A stretch of 64,000 nucleotides of DNA from Glandiceps talaboti (Eukaryota > Hemichordata > Enteropneusta > Spengelidae). The position numbers and the translations under genes were made by a program. This document shows positions 1 through 12,129 of this stretch, one piece after another (positions within the stretch are counted from its first letter, which is position 1; every line of letters begins with the position of its first letter). The stretch covers positions 1,778,501 to 1,842,500 of the forward strand of contig NC_135550.1 in NCBI RefSeq assembly GCF_964340395.1. The letters run 5' to 3'. The notes beneath the pieces are model-generated. The model had not been told where the DNA came from. It saw only the letters and a list, made by a program, of their open reading frames with translations, and did not search any database.

Positions 1-401
1 TCCCCAAAATTATGAAGGTAATCTCATGGTCTTTTTTTGGTAAACTGATGGTGTGTAGAAATCTGAAAGGGTGGGCGAAGCAAGTGCTATTCCCGTGACC
101 TGGGCATATTCATTGATTGTGGGATCAAAATCCCAGTAAGTTTGCATGGCCTTAACAGTGTAGCTCTTCATATATCAGAAAAGGGAAATAGTTGGGGGAG
201 TATCATATATTACTTTCCTTCAGCAAATGGTTGTGGTAATTCATACAGATGCTTTAAATTAGTTTTACAAGTTGTAAGAATCACGATTGTCATACTTCAA
301 ATGTACTATATTTTGAAATTACATATAAATATTTCTGTGGTGTTTTTGTGTCACTTTGACATATTTTTATGATTTTATATTTGTCACTTTTTTGTTACAA
401 G

Positions 402-3400
402 GATACTGAATATGGAGAATTGACGGGACGCATTTGGCTGTCGCAGGTAAGACTTTGTGCTGTGATTGATAATATAAGATATGATGGTGGGCCAGTGTGG
501 CTTGCATATTACTGACTAATTTGCATGCATAGTCTATTGGCAATGTATCTTATCAAAACAGATGCAAAGGGAATACCTTCCATATGAGAAAATATGCAAG
601 CCTTTACATGGATATTCCTCCAAACATGTCAAAATTGTGAGTTGAAATACATGACGCAATTGTGAGTTACCATACACCAAAATCACCGTAATATGTGGAT
701 TATTTTTTCCAAAATTGGACATAAAACATGGAAAAAAATAAAAATTAGTTTAAAATGTCCTTGATTTGGGCATGCATGTATGAGTTAGTGCTATATGTTG
801 TAATACAAATTGTCTTCAATAGGATAGCTGTTTCCATGAAAACTTACAGTATGCTGAAAATGTTTTTTGGTTAAATACATATGCATCTGACAAATAACAT
901 AAATTTAATAAAAATCAGGTTTATTTACATACTGCCTACCCTACATGAGAAAGTTCATTAGGATGAGTTCAAAAAAGTGGTCATTTTCATGAACTGTACA
1001 GTTGCCATGGTAACCAAAATCACCATGTTATGTGGATTTTTTGAAAAATTTGACAAAAAAATAACATTTAGGAAAACTTCCTTGCTTTTGGAATGTAAGA
1101 ATTGGTGATATCTGTTGTATCACAAATTGTCTAAAAGAGGAGAGCTGTTTCCATGGAAACAAAGACATTTAAATGTGCTTTGGTCAAATATATTCCTTTT
1201 ACAATATTTCTATAATGATTAGAATAACATTATCATGTAGTAACCACATCAACTAGAGTAATCTGTTGTTCTGAGATTTTAAAAAATCATGGTTACCATG
1301 GTTACCAAAATCACCATAATATGAGGAAGTTTTTCCAAATTTGACATAAAACATTTAAACAATGAGGAAAACATTTCCTCTCTTGTGTCCTGTATGAGTT
1401 GCAACACAAATTGTCTAAAATAGACAGCTGTTTCCATGGAAGCAAAGTACATTTGAAATGTCATATTTTGGTCAACTATTACTGTGACAAAATTATAATG
1501 ATTAGGATAATAACATTTTTACGTAGCATCCACAAATAACATGGGAAATTTGAGCCGAGTTCTAAAAAGTAGTCATTTCATAAACATCCATTTCCATGGT
1601 AACCATCGCAATATTATGGATTTTGCCAAAATTAGACATAAAACATGAAGAAAAAAAATTAGGAAAAGGTTTCCTGGCATTTGGCATGTTTGAATCGGTA
1701 TTCTCTTGTAACACAAATTGTCTAAAAAGTAGGGGCATTATTTCCATTGAAACATACAGTGGGCTTAAAAATGTCATGTTTTGGTACAACATACGCCCTT
1801 TTCAAAAAAATGTTGCATGCCAAAAGTGAAAAAAAATGCCAAAACAAATTAAACTCAAATAAGAGTACTTAGATAAATAACCCGACTTCGTACCTTGAAT
1901 CCTGTAATTTTTCATAATGGTAAAATATATTTGAATGAAATAGGGTGCAAAATTCACACAGTATGTTAGTATGTTAGTTTTCTAATTCTGTAGTCATTGG
2001 AGGGGGTATTGTTATCAGTATTACCTCAATGTAAAATATGCTAAAGCAACCTTTCAGTCAGTGAATTAACCAATCACCGAGAATTTGATTGACAGATTCC
2101 ATTGACCAATCAAATGAGTGTAATTCCGCCATGTGCACTTGCACGTGTCACGTAGCCTACGACAAACAAAGCAATAACCTCCAGGGATTGTACCATCCCC
2201 ACTGACTGTTCATACACTGATTCAATTTTTTCTTTCCGTAAGGAAGGAGATGTATTAGGTGGAAAGTCTGTGTGTCTGTGTGTGTGTGTTTGTGTGTCTG
2301 TATCACCATTTTCTAAAAAACAGCTGCATCAATTCAAACGAAATTTTGACAATGGCAAGAACTGATTAGGTTTTGGTAACCATATCTCAAGAGTGCAAGC
2401 TTCAAATTCAATATAATTTGGTACATACATTTGTGATACCTAAGCACAGGTCAATAAATTCATCACAATCTTTCAAACTACATTTCTTTGAGCAATATAT
2501 TGAACAGGTGTAACTTTTTATCATGTTTTATTGCGTCAGTTTGCCTGCACTTTGAAATCGACTCAGTCGTGTACACCTCCGTTTCCACTCTGAGATGAAC
2601 AGAGAGACTTCTGTTTTACCCCTAAGTAGTAGTTTCCTCCAGCTGTAGCATTGATCATGTAATATTTGAGTGGCGGGATTCATCAGGCTAATTCAGACAT
2701 ATCCGGTAAAACAAATAAAAAAAGTAAAACATGTTTCTCAATATTATAAGGTTTGATGTGAATATATTGAAAAGTCACCTATAGTAAATTTTTTCCAAAG
2801 AAAAACGTCAATGTCAATACGTAACGAAATTACAGGCTATGAATAACCGAATACATTCATCACTTGCATCGCAAATGTTTTGTTAACATGTTGCCGAACA
2901 TCGCAATTTCTCAATTCAACTTGATGATTTAGGAATGTTACTGTACCAACAAACATAGAAAAGTAGTTATTTTTTAAGAACATGTAAAACAAATTTCAAT
3001 TATCGACAATATAAATGTCAAAACTGTACTTCCACAAATTAACCGGAACTATGTCATCAGTGGTCATATCGCATACCGTACGTCTTTCAAATAGTGTAAT
3101 AATTTCTAGTGATGTCTCGTTACTTGATACAATGTTACGATAATCATGCTAACAGGCCTACTGTTACAATAGTGCGAAGTTTTGTCGCCGATATGACTAC
3201 TTGAGTACGGTAGCAATTAATATACATAGTACACAAGATCAAGCCCTCGGCGTGGAGAATGCACATAGTATATGGAAGGTGCATGCACTGTGCCGGCCTT
3301 GGGTGAATCGCCAATTTTTATCGCATAGTATATGACATGCATGCGTACTAGTCTTTGAGCCACGGCGCGAACGAATACAAACACAAACTCATTGTGGAGG

Positions 3401-6177
3401 TGACAGTAACACACAACAAATGCCTTTAAAACTGTCAATGTGATGGGGTCTTATGACAGAAAAATTCCATGTCCCTAGTGAGATTCAAACCCAGGACCTT
3501 TCTGACTACAAAACTTGAGCTCTAACAGCTACGCCACAAGCAGGCTGTGTTAAAATGTTTTTCATTGAAATATTTGAACAGGGGAAGGGTCATATTTTAG
3601 AGAAAGGAAATTGAGGGCGGGTCACTTTTTAGAACAACGGACTAGGGGGAGGGTCACATTTTATTCCACAGACAGTGCTCGATTCCCCCTGCCCTTTCCC
3701 CTGTGATTACAGAAGGCTCCTTGATAAATTTGGATTTTGTTTCTCAGCAATGGCAGGACCATCGTCTGGTTTGGAATGATAGCAACATTCATGTTCTGCA
3801 TGTATCATCACCTAATCTGTTATGGCGGCCGGATATTGCACTTTACAACGGGCAAGTAATAATTGTTTCATCAGAGCTCTGAAAACTATAGTAAAGTTTA
3901 TCTCATCAGACTTATTATGGTGCTCTGATACCACCTGAGAAACACATGACTTTCTCACCAATAGTATTTCAATAGTTCTAACCTATTTGCATTACTTTTT
4001 CATTGTTTGCAATGGTAGAACACATATGAGCCGAAAGACTACCCAGCCTTGTGAGTCTGTGAACAGTGATCTATTGATTAGACACCGGTTAAGTGTTCAT
4101 TTGTTCTTTGTATGTTTCAATCTAAAATTGACATTATGTATCTATTTACAGTATATCTTTCAGTCATGTCCATAGCCTAGACCCTATGCTTGCAGTTGAT
4201 TAGGGCATAGACCCTCTGATTTGGGCTAGTACCCACAATCCACAGCATTGTCATCTGTTTACTTTCCCTGTTTGTAACAAGTTCCGTTTGTAAATGTTTG
4301 CCTGTCACTAGTTGTACAAGCATAGCGTCTAGGCTGTCATCTCCATAACTGAATCATTGCATTTATGTTGAAGTTGGAGAAGTGAAACAGTTTTACTGCA
4401 AATAAGAGTAAACACTTATTAGTGAATTATTCTGTCAATGTTGTTTGTTTGTTTGATTGATTGATTGTTTGTTTGTTTGTTTGTTTGCTTGTTTTTCTTT
4501 GCAAGTAGTATTGTTAAGAATTGATTTTACTTCAAACTATGGAGAGAAGAGGTTAAAAGTTGTTCCTATACTTTCAAACAGACAACATTAGCTCATGAAT
4601 TTCCATTATTTAATTTACATGTAATCATCAATAAATAAGTACATTGTATAACAGCGCTCTGTGGGCTTTGTTGAAGAAGTTTAATATAGATTAAATGAAA
4701 TTTTCAAAAAATCTAATTTTATCAAATTAATTTTTTGTCACGCTTTCAGTTCACGCCTTATCCTTATTTTCTGTCTCTTTGTTTTTCTTGGCAGGGAGTT
4801 ACAGGTAGAAGAGCCCTATCGTTCCGCTCTTCTTTTCCCTGATGGTTCTGTATATCATATTCCCGTTCTCAAAGCTACCACTTCCTGTGAGAAGCAGGAG
4901 AAATATTTTCCACACGACAAACTTGTTTGTAAGTTTGTGATTGGATCCTGGGGTTACGATGCTTCATACCTAGACATTCAAATGAGGGAAGATGGCTTTT
5001 GGCTAGATCACTACATCGAACATCCTGAATGGGTTGTAGTAAAACATGTTGCGGAAAGACATGAAAGAAAATATCTCTGCTGTCCTGAAACATATATTGA
5101 TATAACGTATACCATAGAATTTGCACGAAATCCGTCATTCTATTCAGCCACAATGTCAACACCTGCATCTTTGATTGTTATGGCAATGATCTTCATCTTC
5201 GCGCTCCCTCCGGCTTCTCGTGAAAAGATGAACCTTGCAATTGGTATCCTCATCTCTTTGGTTATCTTCGACGCCATGTTATTAATGGTGACGTCATCAG
5301 CGACAGCTATGAGCCGCCTTATGCTATTCGGTATAATCTTAGATCTTTTCATCATTGCCGAGACATCCCTGGTGTACAACATTTACTGTCGTACTATACG
5401 TACACATCCCATTCCTGACTGGATCAGAACGGTCTTCATGGATATACTGTCACGCCCTCTCTGTCTAACTAAGCCAAACCAGAGGAGGTATGAAATGGAA
5501 CTCAAGTATGCCCAAAATGGCGACGATGGCAAAGTAATGGATGAAGATCTTGACCGTAGCATTCCTAAGGTAAAGTTCTGGCATCATTTCCTTGCCATGC
5601 ACTGTCAGGAAAAATCTTTTGACGTTTAATATACAACAGGAGATATGTGTGACGATATTGTGCAAATGCTAAAACTGTTCCGGGATTTGATTAGTAAAAC
5701 AAACACGCATGACAATAACTTTCTTTTTCCAAGATAAATAATATATTTAGGAGCGACGTTAAAGTTAGATTATAAACATAGAGACAGACAGCCAGCCAGC
5801 CGACAAGCAAGCAAACATACTGTCTGCCAGACAGACAGACAGAGGGGAGGGGATAATAGGAGATAGTAGAGGAAGAGGGAGACCTTGATGATAAATAGGC
5901 CATAGAGTTTTACCAGCACTACCATTAGATGTGCTAGCTGTAGCAGTAGTAGAAGTATTGAAAGCAGTAATAGAAGTTGTGGTGGTAGTAGTAGTAGTAA
6001 TATTGTATCATAGTATTCTCCAGTAACTCTGTGTTCCTTCATTTCTTTTATCTAAAGTTAGAGGATGCGGGAGAAGAGTGGAGATTTGTTGCAAGGGTGA
6101 TAGATCGTCTGTTCTTCTGGATTTTTGTTATCATCATCATCGTTGGAGTTGCCAGCATTCTAGCCCCTACTTCCTAA
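402..6177 (+). CDS. nicotinic acetylcholine receptor-like alpha-type subunit (3' four coding exons)
   Basis: Pentameric cation channel subunit of the plasma membrane. Exons: 402-446 (45 nt, the size conserved in nAChR genes), 3748-3851, 4795-5569, 6058-6177 with TAA. Phases agree throughout and give 347 residues; the signal peptide and N-terminal exons lie before the window. Visible in order: WLSQ-QWQDHRLVW, then LLWRPD (W-x-P-D); Cys-loop C81 and C95 separated by exactly 13 residues with FPHD; GSWGYD; vicinal Cys pair YLCC at 145-146, the alpha-subunit signature of loop C; M1 about 165-187; M2 after the conserved EK, about 195-217; M3; a short M3-M4 loop of about 60 residues; M4 preceded by FVARVIDRLFFW. 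Odd: M2 position 9' reads Ile instead of Leu, 6' is Gly, 15' is Asp, and the usual Pro of the M2-M3 loop is absent, so conductance or gating may differ. Reading past the third exon hits a stop at 5629, but a good donor (AAG|GTAAAG) at 5570 leads to the M4 exon. Family assignment is firm; ligand is unknown. Confidence 0.94.
590..1830 (+). repeat. degenerate tandem repeat, ~290-300 bp unit, with X-box-like palindromes
   Basis: At least four units share the order: GAGTTCAAAAAAGTGGTCATTT, GTTGCCATGGTAACC, AAAATCACCATAATATG, TTTGACATAAAACAT, then AGCTGTTTCCATGGAAAC. The first palindrome is exact at 1001-1014 and varies near 1291 and 1591; the second occurs near 829, 1142 and 1429. A further two-unit copy lies at 28930-29470. 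The units differ by many substitutions, so the array is old. Confidence 0.8.
2235..2510 (+). repeat. dispersed repeat related to the 41.35 kb element
   Basis: TTTCCGTAAGGAAGGAGATGT followed by a GTCTGTGTGT run, TTTCTAAAAAACAGCTGC and a 'cttcaaattcaatataattt' motif parallels the order seen at 41345-41700 (CCTCCCGTAAGGG, GTCTGT/GTAT run, TTTCTAAAAATCGGCTGG, 'cttcaatttcaaaataattt'). It is a truncated copy of the same family. Confidence 0.65.
3464..3542 (-). repeat. tRNA-derived SINE or tRNA pseudogene remnant
   Basis: The minus strand carries a B-box-like GGTTTGAATC preceded by TCCTG, and about 45 nt upstream an A-box-like TGGCGTAGCTGTTAGAG. Spacing fits a tRNA-type internal promoter. The acceptor stem does not pair, so this is not a working tRNA. 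Confidence 0.4.
3565..3722. repeat. transposon terminus, GGGTCAC/AAGGCTCC family
   Basis: GAAGGGTCATATTTTAGAGAAAGG...GGGCGGGTCACTTTTTAG...CCCTGTGATTACAGAAGGCTCCTT resembles segments at 42900-43035 and 55385-55512, each ending in ATTACnnAAGGCTCC. The same CTCC-type end also closes the 43.8-44.6 kb TIR element. No transposase is visible. Confidence 0.5.
3852..4794 (+). other. GC-AG intron within the receptor gene
   Basis: The donor reads CGG|GCAAGT and the acceptor TTTTTCTTGGCAG. Only a cut before GC leaves two bases of a Gly codon, which the first base of 4795 completes, keeping the Cys-loop frame. The GT four bases later would put the next exon out of frame. The intron is otherwise AT-rich with a short GTTT run at 4440-4490. 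Confidence 0.85.
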
Positions 6178-6350
6178 GCCCAGGTGGATATAGGACACTA
6201 ACTAGTATTTTAGCCCCCTACATCCTAGGCCCAGGTGGATATAGGGCACTAACTAGTATTTTAGCCCCCTACATCCTAGGCCCAGGTGGATATAGGACAC
6301 TAACTAGCATTCTAGCCCCTACTCCCTAGGCCTACGTGCATATAAGGTAC
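6150..6350 (+). repeat. ~51-bp minisatellite starting inside the receptor stop exon
   Basis: Units of the form TAGCCCCCTACATCCTAGGC-CCAGGTGGATATAGG-ACACTAACTAGTATTT repeat three times. The first unit is the end of the coding exon itself: the last codons (ASILAPTS) and the TAA are homologous to the repeat. A copy with four units lies at 7930-8150. Confidence 0.85.
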
Positions 6351-6589
6351 TAACTAACATTCTAGCTTCTACTTCACTGACCTAGATACAATAGGGCACT
6401 AGATTTACACTTCCAATGCAGATATACCTTGAAATGTAGTCATAATTCAATACTCTGATTTGTTTTGCTGACAGATTACTAATCTGTACTACAATTTATA
6501 GCTTACTTACAGCAATACTAGCAATTCTATCAATCAAATACTTTCTAATTCTTGTATATTTACTTGTGAAGAAATACACAATTACAGTT

Positions 6590-7092
6590 CTGTACTGAGT
6601 AAACACAACACAACATTACAGTTCTGTACTGATTACATACAACATTACAGTTCTGTACTGAGTAAACACAACATTACAGTTCTGTACTAAGTAAACACAA
6701 CATTACAGTTCTGTACTGAGTAAACACAACATTACAGTTCTGTACTGAGTAAACACAACATTACAGTTCTGTACTAAGTAAACACAACTTACAGTTCTGT
6801 ACTAATTAAGTACAACATTACAGTTCTGTACTGAGTAATTTACAATTACACTTCTGTACTGAGTAAACACAACATTACAGTTCTGTACTTATTTCATACA
6901 ACATTACAGTTCTGTATTGATTACATACAACATTACAGTTCTGTACTGAGTAAACACAACATTACAGTTCTGTACTGAGTAAATACAATTACAGTTCTGT
7001 ACTGAGTAAACACAACATTACAGTTCTGTACTGATTACATACAACATTACAGTTCTGTACTGAGTAAACACAACATTACAGTTCTGTACTGA
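6590..7092 (+). repeat. 29-bp satellite array, forward orientation
   Basis: Monomer is ACATTACAGTTCTGTACTGA plus GTAAACACA, with frequent short variants (AATTACAG, CTAAGTAAAC, GATTACATAC). About 17 copies. Ends abruptly at an inversion point near 7093. Confidence 0.93.
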
Positions 7093-7880
7093 GTTTATTC
7101 AGTACAGAACTGTAATGTTGTGTTTACTCAGTACAGAACTGTAATTGTGTTTACTTAGTACAGAACTGTAATGTTGTGTTTACTCAGTACAGAACTGTAA
7201 TGTTGTCTTAACTCAGTACAGAACTGTAATTTTGTGTTTACTCAGTACAGAACTGTAATGTTGTGTTCACTCAGTACAGAACTGTAATGTTGTCTTAACT
7301 CAGTACAGAACTGTAATGTTGTGTTTACTCAGTACAGAACTGCAATGTTGTGTTTACTCAGTACAGAACTGTAATGTTGTATGTAATCAGTACAGAACTG
7401 TAATGTTGCATGTAATCAGTACAGAACTGTAATGTTGTTTACTCAGTACAGAACTGTAATGTATTCAATCAGTACAGAACTGTAATTGTGTTTAATCAGT
7501 ACAGAACTGTAATGTTGTGTTTACTCAGTACAGAACTGTAATGTTGTGTTCACTCAGTACAGAACTGTAATGTTGTGTTTACTGAGTACAGAACTGTAAT
7601 GTTGTGTTTACTGAGTACAGAACTGTAATGTTGTGTTTACTTAGTACAGAACTGAAATGTTGTTTATTCAGTACAAAACTGTAATGTTGTGTTTACTCAG
7701 TACAGAACTGTAATTGTGTTTACTTAGTACAGAACTGTAATGTTGTGTTTACTCAGTACAGAACTGTAATGTTGTGTTTACTCAGTACAGAACTGTAATG
7801 TTGTATGTAATCAGTACAGAACTGTAATTGTGTTTACTCAGTACAGAACTGTAATGTTGTGTTTACTTAGTACAGAACTG
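7093..7880 (-). repeat. same 29-bp satellite, inverted orientation
   Basis: From 7093 the monomer reads CAGTACAGAACTGTAATGTT, the reverse complement of the neighbouring array, with about 27 copies. The junction TACTGAGTTTATTCAGTA is itself a near-perfect hairpin. The array ends where the duplicated receptor exon fragment starts. Confidence 0.92.
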
Positions 7881-8402
7881 TCTGTTCTTCTGGATTTTTG
7901 TTATCATCATCATCGTTGGAGTTGCCAGCATTCTAGCCCCTACTTCCTAAGCCCAGGTGGATATAGGACACTAACTAGTATTTTAGCCCCCTACATCCTA
8001 GGCCCAGGTGGATATAGGACACTAACTAGTATTTTAGCCCCCTACATCCTAGGCCCAGGTGGATATAGGACGCTAACTAGTATTTTAGCCCCCTACATCC
8101 TAGGCCCAGGTGGATATAGGGCACTAACTAGCATTCTAGCCCCTACTCCCTAGGCCTACGTGCATATAAGGTACTAACTAACATTCTAGCTTCTACTTCA
8201 CTGACCTAGATACAATAGGGCACTAGATTTACACTTCCAATGCAGATATACCTTGAAATGTAGTCATAATTCAATACTCTGATTTGTTTTGCTGACAGAT
8301 TACTAATCTGTACTACAATTTATAGCTTACTTACAGCAATACTAGCAATTCTATCAATCAAATACTTTCTAATTCTTGTATATTTACTTGTGAAGAAATA
8401 CA
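7881..8402 (+). pseudogene. duplicated 3' fragment of the receptor last exon plus downstream sequence
   Basis: Sequence from 7881 matches 6108 onward nearly base for base: the M4-coding end (LFFWIFVIIIIVGV...), the TAA, the 51-bp minisatellite (four units here, three at the original) and about 250 nt of unique flank ending in GAAATACACAATTACAG. The 5' part of the exon, with its acceptor, is missing and replaced by satellite, so the fragment cannot be spliced as the original is. The near identity points to a recent duplication. Confidence 0.9.
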
Positions 8403-11400
8403 CAATTACAGTTCTGTACTGAGTAAACACAACATTACAGTTCTGTACTAAGTAAACACAACATTACAGTTCTGTACTAATTACATACAACATTACAGTT
8501 CTGTACTGAGTAAACACAACATTACAGTTCTGTACTAAGTAAACACAACATTACAGTTCTGTACTGAGTAAACACAACATTACAGTTCTGTACTGAGTAA
8601 ACACAACATTACAGTTCTGTAATGAGTAAACACAACATTACAGTTCTGTACTAAGTAAACACAACATTACAGTTCTGTACTGAGTAAACACAATTACAGT
8701 TCTGTACTGAGTAAACACAACATTACAGTTCTGTACTGAGTAAACAACATTTCAGTTCTGTACTAAGTAAACACAACATTACAGTTCTGTACTGAGTAAA
8801 CACAACATTACAGTTCTGTACTGAGTAAACACAACATTACAGTTCTGTACTGAGTAAACAACATTTCAGTTCTGTACTAAGTAAACACAACATTACAGTT
8901 CTGTACTGAGTAAACACAACATTACAGTTCTGTACTGAGTAAACAACATTACAGTTCTGTACTGAGTGAACACAACATTACAGTTCTGTACTGAGTAAAC
9001 ACAACATTACAGTTCTGTACTAAGTAAACACAACATTACAGTTCTGTACTGAGTAAACACAACATTACAGTTCTGTACTGAGTTAAGACAACATTACAGT
9101 TCTGTACTGAGTGAACACAACATTACAGTTCTGTACTCAGTAAACACAACATTACAGTTCTGTACTAAGTAAACACAATTACAGTTCTGTACTGAGTAAG
9201 CACAACATTACAGTTCTGTACTAAGTAAACACAACTTACAGTTCTGTACTAATTAAGTACAACATTACAGTTCTGTACTGAGTAATTTACAATTACACTT
9301 CTGTACTGAGTAAACACAACATTACAGTTCTGTACTTATTTCATACAACATTACAGTTCTGTATTGATTACATACAACATTACAGTTCTGTACTGAGTAA
9401 ACACAACATTACAGTTCTGTACTGAGTAAATACAATTACAGTTCTGTACTGAGTAAACACAACATTACAGTTCTGTACTGATTACATACAACATTACAGT
9501 TCTGTACTGAGTAAACACAACATTACAGTTCTGTACTGAGTAAGCACAACATTACAGTTCTGTACTGAGTAAATACAATTACAGTTCTGTACTGAGTAAA
9601 CACAACATTACAGTTCTGTACTGAGTAAACACAACATTACAGTTCTGTAATGAGTAAACACAACATTACAGTTCTGTACTAAGTAAACACAACATTACAG
9701 TTCTGTACTGAGTAAACACAATTACAGTTCTGTACTGATTAAACACAACATTACAGTTCTGTACTTATTTCATACAACATTACAGTTCTGTACTGAGTAA
9801 ACACAACATTACAGTTCTGTACTGATTACATACAACATTACAGTTCTGTACTGAGTAATTTACAATTACAGTTCTGTACTAAGTAAACACAACATTACAG
9901 TTCTGTACTTATTTCATACAACATAACAGTTCTGTACTAAGTAAACACAACATTACAGTTCTGTACTGAGTAAACACAACATTACAGTTCTGTACTGATT
10001 ACATACAACATTACAGTTCTGTACTGAGTAAACACAACATTACAGTTATGTACTGATTACATACAACATTACAGTTCTGTACTAAGTAAACACAACATTA
10101 CAGTTCTGTACTGATTAAACACAACATTACAGTTCTGTACTGATTACATACAACATTACAGTTCTGTACTAAGTAAACACAACATTACAGTTCTGTACTG
10201 ATTAAACACAACATTACAGTTATGTACTGATTACATACAACATTACAGTTCTGTACTAAGTAAACACAACATTACAGTTCTGTACTGATTAAACACAACA
10301 TTACAGTTATGTACTGATTACATACAACATTACAGTTCTGTACTGAGTAAATACAATTACAGTTCTGTACTGAGTAAACACAACATTACAGTTCTGTACT
10401 TAGTAAACACAACATTACAGTTCTGTACTGAGTAAACACAACATTACAGTTCTGTACTGATTACATACAACATTACAGTTCTGTACTGAGTGAACACAAA
10501 ATTACAGTTCTTTACTGAGTAAACACAACATTACAGTTCTGTACTTAGTAAACACAACATTACAGTTCTGTACTGAGTAAACACAACATTACAGTTCTGT
10601 ACTGATTACATACAACATTACAGTTCTGTACTGAGTAAACACAACATTACAGTTATGTACTGATTACATACAACATTACAGTTCTGTACTAACTAAACAC
10701 AACATTACAGTTCTGTACTGATTAAACACAACATTACAGTTATGTACTGATTACATACAACATTACAGTTCTGTACTGAGTAAATACAATTACAGTTCTG
10801 TACTGAGTGAACACAACATTACAGTTCTGTACTCAGTAAACACAACATTACAGTTCCATACTAAGTAAACACAACATTACAGTTCTGTACTGAGTGAAAA
10901 CAACATTACAGTTCTGTACTGAGTAAACACAACATTACAGTTCTGTACTAAGTAAACACAACATTACAGTTCTTTACTGCGTAAACAACATTACAATTCT
11001 GTACTGAGTAAACACAACATTACAGTTCTGTACTGAGTAAACACAATTACAGTTCTGTACTGATTACATACAACATTACAGTTCTGTACTGAGTAAACAC
11101 AACATTACAGTTCTGTACTGATTACATACAACATTACAGTTCTGTACTAAGTAAACACAACATTACAGTTCTGTACTGAGTAAGCACAACATTACAGTTC
11201 TGTACTGAGTAAACACAACATTATAGTTCTGTACTTAGTAAACACAACATTACAGTTCTGTACTGAGTAAACACAACATTACAGTTCTGTACTGAGTAAA
11301 CACAACATTACACTTCTGTACTTAGTAAACACATTACAGTTCTGTACTGAGTAAACACAACATTACAGTTCTGTACTGAGTAAACACAACATTACAGTTC

Positions 11401-11900
11401 TGTGCTGATTACATACAACATTACAGTTCTGTACTGAGTAAACACAACATTACAGTTCTGTACTGAGTAAACACAACATTACACTTCTGTACTTAGTAAA
11501 CACATTACAGTTCTGTACTGAGTAAACACAACATTACAGTTCTGTACTGAGTAAACACAACATTACAGTTCTGTACTGATTACATACAACATTACAGTTC
11601 TGTACTGAGTAAACACAACATTACAGTTCTGTACTGAGTAAACACAACATTACACTTCTGTACTTAGTAAACACATTACAGTTCTGTACTGAGTAAACAC
11701 AACATTACAGTTCTGTACTGAGTAAACACAACATTACAGTTCTGTACTGATTACATACAACATTACAGTTCTGTACTGAGTAGACACAACATTACAGTTC
11801 TGTACTGATTACATACAACATTACAGTTCTGTACTGAGTAAACAAAACAATTACAGTTCTGTACTGATTAAACACAACAATTACGGTTACGTACTGATTG
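8403..11900 (+). repeat. 29-bp satellite array, forward orientation, ~120 copies
   Basis: Continuation of the 29-bp family after the duplicated exon fragment, in forward orientation. Blocks of higher-order structure are visible, for example a GAGTAA/GATTACATAC alternation around 10000-10800 and a block with CACTTCTGTACTTAGTAAAC repeating three times at 11300-11700. The right edge decays near 11900. Confidence 0.93.
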
Positions 11901-12129
11901 TTTTGTAAGTAAGCTATTATCAGCTATACTATCAAAAATACAAAAGCGTAATACAATGTTTACCTAAGATGTAAGATGTAGCTGTAGAGTTTAACCGATG
12001 TTGTACTTGTCAACTTTCTTGATGATCTCATTATCAATCGGACACACCACGGCCGCCAATTCGTCTGATGTAGTTCTACGCCATGTAGCACATTAACTTT
12101 ATGTATGTGTGCAGTAACTGGGGCATTTA

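Larger units (their letters stand above)
447..3747 (+). other. intron of the receptor gene, filled with repeats
   Basis: Phase-0 intron with donor CAG|GTAAGA and acceptor TTTCTCAG. It holds the roughly 300-bp tandem repeat at 590-1830, a GT-rich repeat with a TTCCGTAAGG start at 2235-2510, a tRNA-like SINE remnant near 3464-3542 and a GGGTCAC-rich transposon terminus at 3565-3722. No other coding signal is seen. The first 401 bases of the window are the preceding intron and show no recognisable exon. Confidence 0.8.

Noticed and set aside
6078-8153. Frames of LGPGGYRTLTSILAPY repeats
   Set aside because: Out-of-frame reading of the receptor exon and its 51-bp minisatellite; the real frame ends at 6177.
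6590-11900. CRISPR-like array
   Set aside because: Units are contiguous 29-bp satellite monomers without unique spacers, in eukaryotic DNA, and in two orientations.
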